From the NCBI GenBank assembly GCA_036525185.1, contig DATDAW010000041.1, forward strand, positions 62,001 to 126,000: 64,000 bases of DNA. Reading direction: 5' to 3'. Below the pieces are notes generated by a model that worked only from the letters and a program-made list of their open reading frames with translations, ran no database searches and was not told the DNA's origin. Of the stretch, positions 33,001 to 41,559 are shown piece by piece (the first letter of the stretch is position 1; the number at the start of each line of letters is the position of its first letter). This stretch comes from DATDAW01 sp036525185. Lineage in GTDB: Bacteria > Verrucomicrobiota > Verrucomicrobiia > Chthoniobacterales > DASVRZ01. The position numbers were made by a program, and so were the translations under genes.

Positions 33001-34509
33001 ATGCCAGAAGTCGTTCCCTTTGCCAAAGGCGCTGAAGAACATGTTCTCCTTCCCGGAATGGCAAATCGCCATGGGCTGATCGCCGGGGCAACCGGGACAG
33101 GGAAAACCGTCACGTTGCGGGTGATCGCCGAGCGCTTCAGTGCTCAGGGCGTGCCAGTATTTCTTTCGGACATCAAAGGCGACCTATCGGGAATGGGTCA
33201 GCCCGGCGTCGCGAATCCGAAGATTGATCAGCGGGTGAAAGATCTGGGGATCGAGGCGGTGCCTTTTGCGGGGTTCCCGGTGGAGTTTTGGGATGTTCTC
33301 GGCGAACAGGGCCATCCGGTCCGGGCGACGGTTTCGGACATGGGTCCGCTGCTTTTGGGGCGCTTGCTGGGGCTGAACGAAGTGCAGGGCGGCGTCTTGA
33401 GCCTGGTGTTTAAAATTGCGGATGATCAGGGGTTGTTGCTTTTGGATTTAAAGGATTTACGCGCCATGCTGTCTTTTGCAGCTGAGAACGCGTCGCAATT
33501 TCAAACCAGTTACGGAAACGTTTCCGCTGCCAGCGTGGGAGCAATTCAGCGCGGATTGCTCGCGCTTGAGCAACAAGGCGGAGACAAACTCTTTGGCGAA
33601 CCAGCGCTGGATTTGGATGATTTGATGCAGACGGGCGCTGGAGGGAAGGGTGTCATCAATGTGCTTGCCGCCGACAAACTGGTTCAGTCGCCGAATGTTT
33701 ACGCGACGTTCCTGCTGTGGCTGATGTCGGAGCTTTTCGAGCGTTTGCCTGAAGTTGGAGACCCTGAGAAGCCGAAGATCGCGTTCTTTTTTGATGAAGC
33801 GCATCTGCTTTTTGACGACGCACCGAAGTTTCTGCGGGATAAAATCGAGCAGGTTGTTCGGCTCATCCGTTCGAAAGGAGTCGGCGTTTACTTTGTCACT
33901 CAAAATCCGCTCGACGTGCCCGAAACCGTCCTCGGCCAACTTGGCAATCGAGTTCAACATGCTTTGCGTTCTTTCACGCCGCGCGACCAGAAAGCCGTCA
34001 AGACCGCCGCCGAAACGTTTCGCGCAAATCCGAAACTCAACACCGCGGAGGTTATTACACAACTTGGTGTCGGCGAAGCGCTTGTGTCGCTTCTCGACGC
34101 CAGGGGGGCACCCACATTGGTCGATCGCGCAGTGATTTTTCCGCCGGCGAGCCGCCTCGAACCGCTGACGCCTGGCGAACGCGAAGCGGCTATAAAAGGT
34201 TCGGCGATTTATGGGCACTACGAACGAGCGATCGATCGCGAGTCGGCATTCGAGTTCTTGAAAGTCCGTAATGCGCCCGCTGCGTCTGGCGGGCAAGCAG
34301 GTGCGCCGCCTCCTTCCGGAGCCGCTGTGCCCGAGGGGAAACGGGAAAAACCGAGTGAGTTCGAAAAAATGATTACAAGTGTCGGGACGAGCGTGCTTCG
34401 CGCTGCGGGCAGCCAGATGGGTCGGACACTAGTTCGTGGGATTCTTGGCTCCATTTTCGGCGGTGCCTTGGGGAAAACCTCTGCAAGACGGCGTTCGCGG
34501 CGGTATTGA
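33001..34509 (+). CDS. HerA-like ATPase (DUF853 family)
   Basis: 502 residues from the ATG at 33001. Walker A is LIAGATGTGKTVTLRV and Walker B is IAFFFDEAHLLF, with FLSDIKGDLSG between them, the mark of the YjgR/DUF853 branch. VGVYFVTQNPLDVPETVLGQL is the sensor segment. The C-terminus (about 430-502) is a Gly/Ala/Pro-rich linker plus a basic tail RRRSRRY. The family is FtsK/HerA-related. Its role is not established and no nuclease partner (NurA) is next to it. Confidence 0.87.
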   Translation: MPEVVPFAKGAEEHVLLPGMANRHGLIAGATGTGKTVTLRVIAERFSAQGVPVFLSDIKGDLSGMGQPGVANPKIDQRVKDLGIEAVPFAGFPVEFWDVLGEQGHPVRATVSDMGPLLLGRLLGLNEVQGGVLSLVFKIADDQGLLLLDLKDLRAMLSFAAENASQFQTSYGNVSAASVGAIQRGLLALEQQGGDKLFGEPALDLDDLMQTGAGGKGVINVLAADKLVQSPNVYATFLLWLMSELFERLPEVGDPEKPKIAFFFDEAHLLFDDAPKFLRDKIEQVVRLIRSKGVGVYFVTQNPLDVPETVLGQLGNRVQHALRSFTPRDQKAVKTAAETFRANPKLNTAEVITQLGVGEALVSLLDARGAPTLVDRAVIFPPASRLEPLTPGEREAAIKGSAIYGHYERAIDRESAFEFLKVRNAPAASGGQAGAPPPSGAAVPEGKREKPSEFEKMITSVGTSVLRAAGSQMGRTLVRGILGSIFGGALGKTSARRRSRRY

Positions 34510-34583
34510 ATGCGAGTTGGAACGGTTGCGGACAGAGAATGCGGGCAACCGGCGAAACCCTTCCCATTCCACAGAGGGCGTTG

Positions 34584-34603
34584 GAAACAGAATGCCCTGT
34601 TTC
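34584..34603. terminator. Possible terminator between convergent genes
   Basis: GAAACAG-AATGCC-CTGTTTC forms a 7-bp stem between the HerA-like gene and the convergent ctpA-like gene. The T-run is short, so this is weak. Confidence 0.3.
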
Positions 34604-34609
34604 TGGATG

Positions 34610-36022
34610 TTACTTCTTCGCTGGCTCTGGCTTGGCAGCCGGGACAGGATCGGCCTTGGCCAGTTGCTGGCTGTTATAAATCATGACGCCCTTGAGGGCG
34701 TCGAGGGCGCGGTCCAACTGCGGGTCGTCGGAGCTATCGACGGTCTTCTGTTCTTCCTGCGTCAGTTTTTCCTCCCGGCGAGCGAGCATCAGGGCGCGTT
34801 CTTCGCTGGCGGTCATCGTTGAGACAATTGTCGGGGTAATGCCCCGTTCATGAATGACCTGCCGTCCAGGCGTGAAATACTTGGCGGTGGTGAGCTTGAC
34901 TGCGGAGCCGTCCTGTAATTGGACAACGCTTTGGACACTTCCTTTTCCAAACGTGGTCTCGCCAATCACAATGGCGCGATTGAGGTCTTTCAGCGCACCG
35001 GCGACAATCTCTGCACCGCTGGCGCTGCCGCTATTCACGAGAACGACCAGCGGGAGTTTGGTGTCTGGTTTGGCAACACCGTTGGTACGATACGTGCGCT
35101 TCTGTGATGCCGCGCGGCCTTCGGTATAAACGACCATCTGGTTTGGCGGCAGAAATTGGCTGCAAACGTCCACGGCGCTCGTCAGCAAGCCGCCGGGATT
35201 GTAACGAAGGTCAATGATGAGCGACTGCATGCCTTGGTCTCGCAAACCACGGACCGCTTTCTCCAGTTCGGCAGCCGTGGGCTCGTTGAATTGCGTGACA
35301 CGGACGTAGCCGATTTTGAAATCTCCGTCATCGGCATGCAGGATCTTGGCGTCCTTCACGCTGGCAACTTTGATGACGGTGCGCGTCAGATCGAAATCCT
35401 TGAGCTCTTTCGTGCCTGGGCGGGCGATAGTGAGTTTGATTTTTTTGCCGATATCGCCCCGGAGTTTGTCCACGGCTTCGGAGAGATCCATTTTTTCCGT
35501 GCTCACGCCGTCAATGCGGATGATCTGATCCCCAGGGAGAATGCCAGCTTTGAAACTCGGCGAATCCTCCATCGGGGTTACGACCGTCAAAATTCCATCC
35601 CGGAATGAAACAATGATGCCAAGGCCCGTGAATGCACTTTTCGTATCATCCTGCATGTCCTTGAAATCATCCGGCGCCATGAATTGCGAATGCGGATCGA
35701 GCGCGGAAAGCATCCCCTGCAAGGCGTGGTAGGTGAGGTCTTTGTAGGAGATCTTTTTGTCATCCACGTAATCCTGGCGGATGAGCTGTAAGGCGCGGGT
35801 GAAAACGGTCATGCTATCGTAAGCGCTATCGGCCTCGGAATCCGATTGAGTCGCTCCACCTGGCATGTCGGCCGGATCTGCGTCCGAATCAGAGTCTTGT
35901 TCCGGCGTTTGCACGGGAACAGGGGCCTTGGTCTGGGCATGGGTGGCTGGAAAAAGCTGGAACGCGACGGTCGCGGCGATGCCGAACGTAAGGATGCGCT
36001 TCTTGAGCATGGGCGTGACCAT
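34610..36022 (-). CDS. C-terminal processing peptidase (S41, CtpA/Prc family), exported
   Basis: 470 residues; an internal ATG four codons in (MLKKRILTFG) may be the true start. A signal peptide (cleavage near THAQ) is followed by an acidic low-complexity linker (about 30-65). The PDZ domain has FTGLGIIVSFRDG and AGILPGDQIIRIDG. The catalytic part has LRYNPGGLL, Ser in VNSGSASGAEIV and Lys in TFGKGSVQS. It degrades or trims periplasmic proteins by their C-termini. The tail is Lys/Pro/Ala-rich. Confidence 0.92.
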   Translation of the reverse strand: MVTPMLKKRILTFGIAATVAFQLFPATHAQTKAPVPVQTPEQDSDSDADPADMPGGATQSDSEADSAYDSMTVFTRALQLIRQDYVDDKKISYKDLTYHALQGMLSALDPHSQFMAPDDFKDMQDDTKSAFTGLGIIVSFRDGILTVVTPMEDSPSFKAGILPGDQIIRIDGVSTEKMDLSEAVDKLRGDIGKKIKLTIARPGTKELKDFDLTRTVIKVASVKDAKILHADDGDFKIGYVRVTQFNEPTAAELEKAVRGLRDQGMQSLIIDLRYNPGGLLTSAVDVCSQFLPPNQMVVYTEGRAASQKRTYRTNGVAKPDTKLPLVVLVNSGSASGAEIVAGALKDLNRAIVIGETTFGKGSVQSVVQLQDGSAVKLTTAKYFTPGRQVIHERGITPTIVSTMTASEERALMLARREEKLTQEEQKTVDSSDDPQLDRALDALKGVMIYNSQQLAKADPVPAAKPEPAKK

Positions 36023-36148
36023 AGCACACCCGAAGGAGTGAAAAAATCAAAACCAAGACTCGGCTCAGGGGAAACGAGGGGAGGGCGCCCTTTGATGGAT
36101 TTCTGTTCTTGAATTGAAAAAGAGCTGCCTGCTAAGCCTCTTGAAGGG

Positions 36149-37252
36149 ATGAACCTTATTTCACGTCGTTTGCTGTGCCTGATCGCGATCTTTGCGCTGT
36201 GTGCATCCGCTTTTGCTGCCGGTGCCGAAAACGGCCGGAGAAAGATTATCTTCGATCAAGACGCGTTTGGGCCAGCCGGATCGAACCTTCAAGCCATTCT
36301 TTTGTTGCTCCAGGCCCCTGACGTGGAACTTCTGGGGATCACAGTGACAAGCGGCGACGGCTGGCGTGATGAGAATGTCGCCCACACCCTGCGTTTGCTG
36401 GAAATCGCGAAGCGTCCGGAGATTCCTGTCGTCCCCGGTGCCGTGCATCCGTTGGTCAATTCCAAGTTGAGAACCGAACGCTGGGAAGGCCTTTATGGCA
36501 AGCTCTACTACAAAGGCGCGTGGACGGAGAAATGGCCGGCGAACGTCGTGAAACGCACGCCTTATCATGGGCCTGATGTCGTGCCTCCGTTGTTGGAGGG
36601 TGAGCCGAAGCTTCAACCGTCTTCCGAGTCCGCTGCCAATTTTCTGATCCGAAAAGTGCGCGAATTTCCGCACCAGGTCACGATACTCGCTGCGGGTCCT
36701 CTCACGAATGTGGCGCTGGCGGCTCGGCTCGATCCCTCGTTTGCTTCGCTTTCAGCGGGTTTGGTATTCATGGGCGGCAGCTTTAATCCCACGCCGGCAA
36801 ACAACGAATTTGCCAATGAGTACATTCATAACCCGCGCCTGGAATTCAACATGCGCTGGGATGCCGAAGCGGCGTCGCTCACCTTAAAAGAACCGTGGCC
36901 CGCCATCACTCAGATCCCCGTGGATCCGACGACTAAAACCTTCTTTACACGCGAGTTGATTGATCGAGTGGCCGCAGGCAAAGCGCCGTTTGCCAGCTAC
37001 ATTGGCAAGTTTGCCCAGTCATTCCCCATGTGGGATGAACTCGCTGTTGCGGTCTGGCTGGAACCGACATTGGTTACGCGCCGTGCATCCGTGCTGGTGG
37101 ATGTGGATACCGCATTCGATGCGAACTACGGCACGACGCTCAGTTGGCCCATGGGCGGCGGTCCAGGGTTGGGCGAGCGAACAGTTGATGTCATCGAGGA
37201 AGTTGATGTGCCTCGATTTGAGGAATTTGTGGTGAATCTCTTAACCCGATGA
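36149..37252 (+). CDS. Secreted nucleoside hydrolase-like protein with altered metal site
   Basis: 367 residues with a signal peptide (LLCLIAIFALCASAFA). Nucleoside hydrolase landmarks are LLGITVTSGDGWRDENVAHT, ILAAGPLTNVALAARLDP and RLEFNMRWDAEAA. The N-terminal calcium motif, normally Asp-x-Asp-x-x-x-Asp-Asp, reads DQDAFGPAGSN here: the first two acids are kept but the Asp-Asp pair is replaced. Activity on nucleosides is therefore uncertain. A divergent secreted subfamily is likely. Confidence 0.8.
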   Translation: MNLISRRLLCLIAIFALCASAFAAGAENGRRKIIFDQDAFGPAGSNLQAILLLLQAPDVELLGITVTSGDGWRDENVAHTLRLLEIAKRPEIPVVPGAVHPLVNSKLRTERWEGLYGKLYYKGAWTEKWPANVVKRTPYHGPDVVPPLLEGEPKLQPSSESAANFLIRKVREFPHQVTILAAGPLTNVALAARLDPSFASLSAGLVFMGGSFNPTPANNEFANEYIHNPRLEFNMRWDAEAASLTLKEPWPAITQIPVDPTTKTFFTRELIDRVAAGKAPFASYIGKFAQSFPMWDELAVAVWLEPTLVTRRASVLVDVDTAFDANYGTTLSWPMGGGPGLGERTVDVIEEVDVPRFEEFVVNLLTR

Positions 37253-37261
37253 TGCTGTCCG

Positions 37262-38038
37262 CTAGCCGCCGATTTTCGCAGCCCACTCGTTCAATATTGC
37301 GGCTTCGCGAGTCAGAAGATGCGGATCGTTATTTGGGAGAAATTCCAGGAGAACAGCTGGGGAATTGGCGGCTTTTTTGATCTCAGCGATATACGCCTGC
37401 CAGCGGTCGGCACCGTCGGCCAGGGACAGGCGGTTTGCCGAATCAGGCCACCAATGGAAGGCGTGGACGTGATGTAGCCGCTCGGTTTGGATGACGGCGC
37501 GGAGCGACTCGAGGCAGTGCTCCTTGGTTTGATCGTATGGCGGCTGCCAGAGGGTATAAATGGCAGGGTGAACGGTGGCTTCGAGAAGTCTGCGCGTTGA
37601 GTCGACGGTATCTGTGAGCGTGCCTGAGTGATATTCGTAAGCGATGCAGAGGCCGGCCGCTTCCGCGAGTCTTGCACAGCGGAGAGAGTCGTTGATGATG
37701 GCCTTCCAATCGCTGGGGGTGGCGGTTTCCGAGGAGACCCGTCCGGGCCAAACGCGGATGCACGGCGCGCCGAGTGCGACAGCGGTTTCGATGATCGTTT
37801 CGAAACTCGGTTCGCCAGGCAGACTGTAACCGGTGCGGTAGTAGGAACCGTAGGCGACAATCGTCAGCCCAGCGTCGGCTGTGAGTTTCGCGACGTCATG
37901 CGCGGCATGGATATCGCCCACCGGGACGTGAATATCGCCACCCCATTCGATGCATTGCAGTCCAGCCTGTTGGACAAGCGGGACAATTTCACGTGGTTTG
38001 AGCTGACGGAACGTGATGGAGACGAGGCCGGTTTGCAT
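37262..38038 (-). CDS. Sugar phosphate isomerase/epimerase (xylose isomerase-like TIM barrel)
   Basis: 258 residues. Barrel strands are visible as LVSITFRQLKPREIV, CIEWGGDIHVP, ACIRVWPG-like CIRVWPGRV, IAYEYHSGTL (metal Glu), LHHVHAFHW (His ligands) and VLLEFLPNN. The metal-site pattern is that of IolE/hydroxypyruvate-isomerase relatives; substrate is unknown. It is separate in sequence from the similar protein at 5308-6153. Its stop nearly abuts the convergent nucleoside hydrolase gene. Confidence 0.8.
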   Translation of the reverse strand: MQTGLVSITFRQLKPREIVPLVQQAGLQCIEWGGDIHVPVGDIHAAHDVAKLTADAGLTIVAYGSYYRTGYSLPGEPSFETIIETAVALGAPCIRVWPGRVSSETATPSDWKAIINDSLRCARLAEAAGLCIAYEYHSGTLTDTVDSTRRLLEATVHPAIYTLWQPPYDQTKEHCLESLRAVIQTERLHHVHAFHWWPDSANRLSLADGADRWQAYIAEIKKAANSPAVLLEFLPNNDPHLLTREAAILNEWAAKIGG

Positions 38039-38098
38039 GCGAGAAAAGAGTTTTAAGAAAACTGACAGACCATTGCTTTACCCTGGGACATTTGCTCG

Positions 38099-38136
38099 GA
38101 GTCTTAAGACTTACAAACTGAAGACTGAAGACTTAT
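38099..38136. repeat. Short imperfect heptamer repeat after the permease gene
   Basis: AAGACT recurs four times in 38 bases (AAGACTTACAAACTG, AAGACTGAAGACTTAT), starting with the palindrome AGTCTTAAGACT. It lies just past the end of the ABC permease gene. Confidence 0.5.
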
Positions 38137-38139
38137 AGC

Positions 38140-39357
38140 TCATTCGTACCTCAATGCTTCGATGGGATCGAGTCGCGCGGCTTTTCTGGCTGGATAAAAC
38201 CCGAAGAAAATACCGACGCCCGCACTGAAAAGGAATGCGATGGCGATCGACTCAAAAGAAATCAGGGTGGGCCAATTGGCGACTTTGGAGAGGATTTGGG
38301 CAGAAACAACCCCGAGCAGGATTCCAATGATGCCGCCGAGACAACTCAAAGCGACCGCCTCGATGAGGAACTGAGTCAAAATATCGCGTCCGTGTGCACC
38401 GACGGAGATGCGGATTCCGATCTCGCGGGTGCGTTCCGTGACGCTGACGAGCATGATGTTCATGATTCCGATGCCGCCGACGACGAGGGAAACGCTGGCA
38501 ATGGCGCCCAGGAGAAGTGTCATGACGTTGGTAGTGGCCGTTGCGGCTTCGGCGATCTCCTGCTGCGTGCGCACCGTAAAGTCATCGTCTTTTCCAGGTG
38601 CGATCCGATGGCGCTGGCGCAAAATGGAGGTGATTTGGTCCTGAGCATTTTGCATGGCGGCCCGATCGGCGACCTGAATGTTGATTGCCCGAAAACTGGT
38701 GCCACCCGTGACGCGTTTCTGAGCGCTCGACCACGGGATGATGGCGACGTCATCCTGGTCCTGCCCATGCATGGACATACCTTTCGACGCGAGGACGCCT
38801 GTGACGACGAAGGGCACGTTGTTGATGCGCAAAATCTGCCCGACGGGGGAGGCATTTCCGTAAAGTTGCTGCGCGAGTGTGGAACCGATGACGACGACTT
38901 TGTTCGCGCCGCGGATATCCTGGTCCGTAAACGCCGCACCGTCCGTGATAGCCCACTCACGCATTTCGAAATATTGTGCGGATTCACCAAGGACTTGTGT
39001 GAACCAGTTGCCGCCCGCTGCCGATACCTGCTGCTGTGTCCGAACCTCAGGGCTGATTGCAACGACTTCGGGCACTTCGCGCTGAATGGCCTGCACGTCT
39101 TCGATTTTCAAGCTGGAACTGCCGCCCCAGCCGGTTCGAATGCCGCTGGAGGTAATGCTGCCCGGGAAAACAAGAATGAGGTTTTCCCCGAGTCCGGCGA
39201 TCTGGGCTTCGACCTGTGCTCGTGCACCGTTGCCGATGCCGACCATGGCGATCACCGCCCCCACGCCAATGATGATGCCGAGTGCCGTCAGGGCGGAGCG
39301 CATTTTGTTCCGGCGCAGTGCCCGGAGCGCAATGGTGAATGTGGAGAGTAGACGCAT
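38140..39357 (-). CDS. MacB-like ABC transporter permease
   Basis: 405 residues from the ATG at 39357. It has one N-terminal membrane segment (ALTALGIIIGVGAVIAMVGI), a large periplasmic MacB-core domain, and three C-terminal segments typical of FtsX permeases: LLLGAIASVSLVVGGIGIMN, SCLGGIIGILLGV and IAFLFSAGVGIFFGF, ending in PARKAARLDPIEALRYE. The ATPase is a separate gene, so the transporter is of split MacB type. With the adjacent MacA-like adaptor it should export a lipoprotein, peptide or small molecule. Confidence 0.92.
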   Translation of the reverse strand: MRLLSTFTIALRALRRNKMRSALTALGIIIGVGAVIAMVGIGNGARAQVEAQIAGLGENLILVFPGSITSSGIRTGWGGSSSLKIEDVQAIQREVPEVVAISPEVRTQQQVSAAGGNWFTQVLGESAQYFEMREWAITDGAAFTDQDIRGANKVVVIGSTLAQQLYGNASPVGQILRINNVPFVVTGVLASKGMSMHGQDQDDVAIIPWSSAQKRVTGGTSFRAINIQVADRAAMQNAQDQITSILRQRHRIAPGKDDDFTVRTQQEIAEAATATTNVMTLLLGAIASVSLVVGGIGIMNIMLVSVTERTREIGIRISVGAHGRDILTQFLIEAVALSCLGGIIGILLGVVSAQILSKVANWPTLISFESIAIAFLFSAGVGIFFGFYPARKAARLDPIEALRYE

Positions 39358-39445
39358 GGGGATAATTAATGACGAATGACGAATCATGAATCACGGAGAG
39401 AGTGGCATGGCAGGGATTTTTTAGACATTAGTCCTTAAACATTAG
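39358..39445. repeat. Degenerate short-period repeats between permease and ATPase genes
   Basis: GACGAAT occurs in tandem and is followed by CATGAAT near 39370-39390. A second motif, ACATTAGTC, is repeated at about 39424 and 39438. These repeats fill most of the 88-bp gap inside an otherwise compact operon. Confidence 0.5.
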
Positions 39446-40195
39446 TCATTCCAAAGCAGCGACCTTTCCCATCGCTTCCGATGCGTAATTGCGGTTGGTC
39501 ACCGGTTTGTCGGTTAAAATCCGGCCATCACGCATGATGATGTTGCGGGTGGCGTAGCGGGCGATTTCCAGTTCGTGGGTCACCATAATGATGGTGATGC
39601 CCTGTTCGTTTAGGCCCTGAAAAATGCCCATAATTTCGGCGCTGGTCTGCGTATCGAGATTGCCTGTGGGCTCATCGGCCAGGATGATTTCCGGGTCATT
39701 GATGAGCGCTCTGGCGATGGCAACGCGTTGCTGCTGGCCTCCCGAAAGCTGGCTGGGATGGTGATCACACCGTTCTCCCAAACCGACAATGTTGAGGGCG
39801 CGCATGGCTTTGCCGCGCATTTCGCGTCCGGAAAGGCGCTGGTGACCGTAAAGCAAGGGAAGCTCGACGTTTTCAAGCGCGGACGTGCGTGCCAGCAGAT
39901 TGAAGCTTTGAAATACGAAGCCGAGTTTTTGATTGCGGATATCGGCAAGCTGATCGCGTCCGAGTCGCGAAACATCGATGCCGTCGAGTAGATAACGTCC
40001 GCTGGTCGGCCGGTCGAGGCACCCGAGCGTGTTCATCAATGTCGACTTGCCCGAGCCGCTGGAACCCATCACCGTCACAAATTCGCCCCGCCGAATTTCA
40101 AGCGATACACCGCGTACGGCGTGGACTTCCACCTCGCCGGTTCGATATGTCTTCACGAGGTTGTCGAGCTGAACGACGATTCTTTGTGGGTCCAT
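39446..40195 (-). CDS. MacB/LolD-type ABC transporter ATPase
   Basis: 249 residues. Walker A is GSSGSGKSTLMN, the Q-loop region VFQSFNLLARTSALENV, the signature LSGGQQQRVAIAR and Walker B IILADEPTGNLD; the switch His is in VTHELEIA. The LLARTSALENVELPLLY pattern is that of the MacB/LolD family. It pairs with the adjacent permease and the upstream adaptor in the order adaptor-ATPase-permease. The tail (GRILTDKPVTNRNYASEAMG) is slightly longer than usual. Confidence 0.93.
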   Translation of the reverse strand: MDPQRIVVQLDNLVKTYRTGEVEVHAVRGVSLEIRRGEFVTVMGSSGSGKSTLMNTLGCLDRPTSGRYLLDGIDVSRLGRDQLADIRNQKLGFVFQSFNLLARTSALENVELPLLYGHQRLSGREMRGKAMRALNIVGLGERCDHHPSQLSGGQQQRVAIARALINDPEIILADEPTGNLDTQTSAEIMGIFQGLNEQGITIIMVTHELEIARYATRNIIMRDGRILTDKPVTNRNYASEAMGKVAALE

Positions 40196-40207
40196 CGCTG
40201 GGAAAAT

Positions 40208-41446
40208 TTAGCGCATGCGCGGTGCGCCGCCGAACGGGTTCGATGCAGGCCGCTGCGAGGCGGATGATTTTGGTTGGACAACCGCAGTGACGACCGCGTC
40301 GCCTTCGTTCAGTCCGGAGATGATTTCAGTGCCCACTCCATCCGTAATGCCGGGCTGGATTTCTTTCTGTTGCAGCTCTTGGGCGCCCGGCGGCAATATG
40401 TAAACGGTTCGGTTTGCCCGCCGGTCACCCGTCTGCCGCCGATTCTGCTGACCTGTCCCGCCGGCGCTCAGGCGTTGGCCCCGGCCAGAGCCGGTGCCGG
40501 GCCTGCCAGACGCCATTGACCCGATCCGGACACGCAGCGCGGCATTACTGATCGTTAACACATCGTTGCGCTCAGCGACGATGATGGAGACGTTTGCCGT
40601 CATGCCGGGTTTCAATTTCAACTCGGGATTGTCGACGGCAATGACGGTGTCGTACGTAACCACGTTCTGGACGGTAATAGGCGAATTCCGAATCTGGACG
40701 ACCGTCCCGTGAAATGTTCGGTAAGGAAATGCGTCCACGGTGAAATCCACTTTTTGCCCCACTTCTACCGCGCCGATGTCGGCTTCGGCCACGTTTGCAT
40801 CGATCTGCATTTTGGACAGATCATTGGCGATGGAAAAAAGCACGGGAGCGGTCATGCTGGCGGCCACGGTTTGCCCGACATCGACACTGCGCGAAATGAC
40901 GATGCCGTCGATGGGCGCATAGATGGTGCATCGCTCCAGGTCGGTCTGCGCCTTGGCGAGCGCGCCCTCTTTGATCGTCACTTGGGCCTCTGCCTGGTGA
41001 AGCGCTGCGATAGCCTGGTCGACATCCGCGGCTGAAGCAGAGTTCTGAGTGCGCAGGCGGCGTGTTCGCTCAGCGCTGATTTTTGCGAGCTCCAACGCGG
41101 CTTTCGCGTTGGCGAGATCGCCCTGTGCCTGTGTGACGTTGGCCTTGTAAGTTGCCGGGTCGATCTGCGCGATAATCTGGCCCTCCTTCACCGGCGTATT
41201 GTAATCGGCAAAAAGCTTTTGGATATTTCCTGAAATCTGGCTCCCAACCGTCACATTCACGACCGCATTGAGAGCGCCGGTCGCGGTTACAGCCTGGACA
41301 ATGTCGCCTCGCGTCACAGGTGCCGTCGTGTAGGTCGTTCCGGAGCCGTCCTTGTTTTCCTTCCACCACAGAAATGCAACGATGCCACCAGCAATCACGA
41401 GGAGCACCAAGAGCCATTTGAAGCCGGACGAGGGAAATTGAGCCAT
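40208..41446 (-). CDS. MacA-like periplasmic adaptor (HlyD/RND family)
   Basis: 412 residues with an N-terminal membrane anchor (WLLVLLVIAGGIVAFLWW). The lipoyl halves are VTVGSQISGNIQKLFADYN and CTIYAPIDGIVISRSVDVG, on either side of a coiled-coil hairpin (about 90-155). A beta-barrel follows, with VDFTVDAFPYRTFHGTVVQI. A Gly/Arg/Gln-rich insertion near 330-355 is unusual. It bridges the permease to an outer-membrane channel; no TolC gene is near. It is 12 bp from the ATPase gene. Confidence 0.9.
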   Translation of the reverse strand: MAQFPSSGFKWLLVLLVIAGGIVAFLWWKENKDGSGTTYTTAPVTRGDIVQAVTATGALNAVVNVTVGSQISGNIQKLFADYNTPVKEGQIIAQIDPATYKANVTQAQGDLANAKAALELAKISAERTRRLRTQNSASAADVDQAIAALHQAEAQVTIKEGALAKAQTDLERCTIYAPIDGIVISRSVDVGQTVAASMTAPVLFSIANDLSKMQIDANVAEADIGAVEVGQKVDFTVDAFPYRTFHGTVVQIRNSPITVQNVVTYDTVIAVDNPELKLKPGMTANVSIIVAERNDVLTISNAALRVRIGSMASGRPGTGSGRGQRLSAGGTGQQNRRQTGDRRANRTVYILPPGAQELQQKEIQPGITDGVGTEIISGLNEGDAVVTAVVQPKSSASQRPASNPFGGAPRMR

Positions 41447-41559
41447 TGCCCTCTGTATAACATGTTGTCCGGGAAAAAGTTGCCGGGATTTGTTCGTTTA
41501 TATTCGTTCCCGAATCTGCGGATATTCGCACGTTTCGACTCCAATGCGCCCGATCGTCT

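Noticed and set aside
38296..39351. Long plus-strand frame opposite the MacB-like permease
   Set aside because: Antisense to an intact permease; the protein is Asp/Arg-rich and shows no domain.
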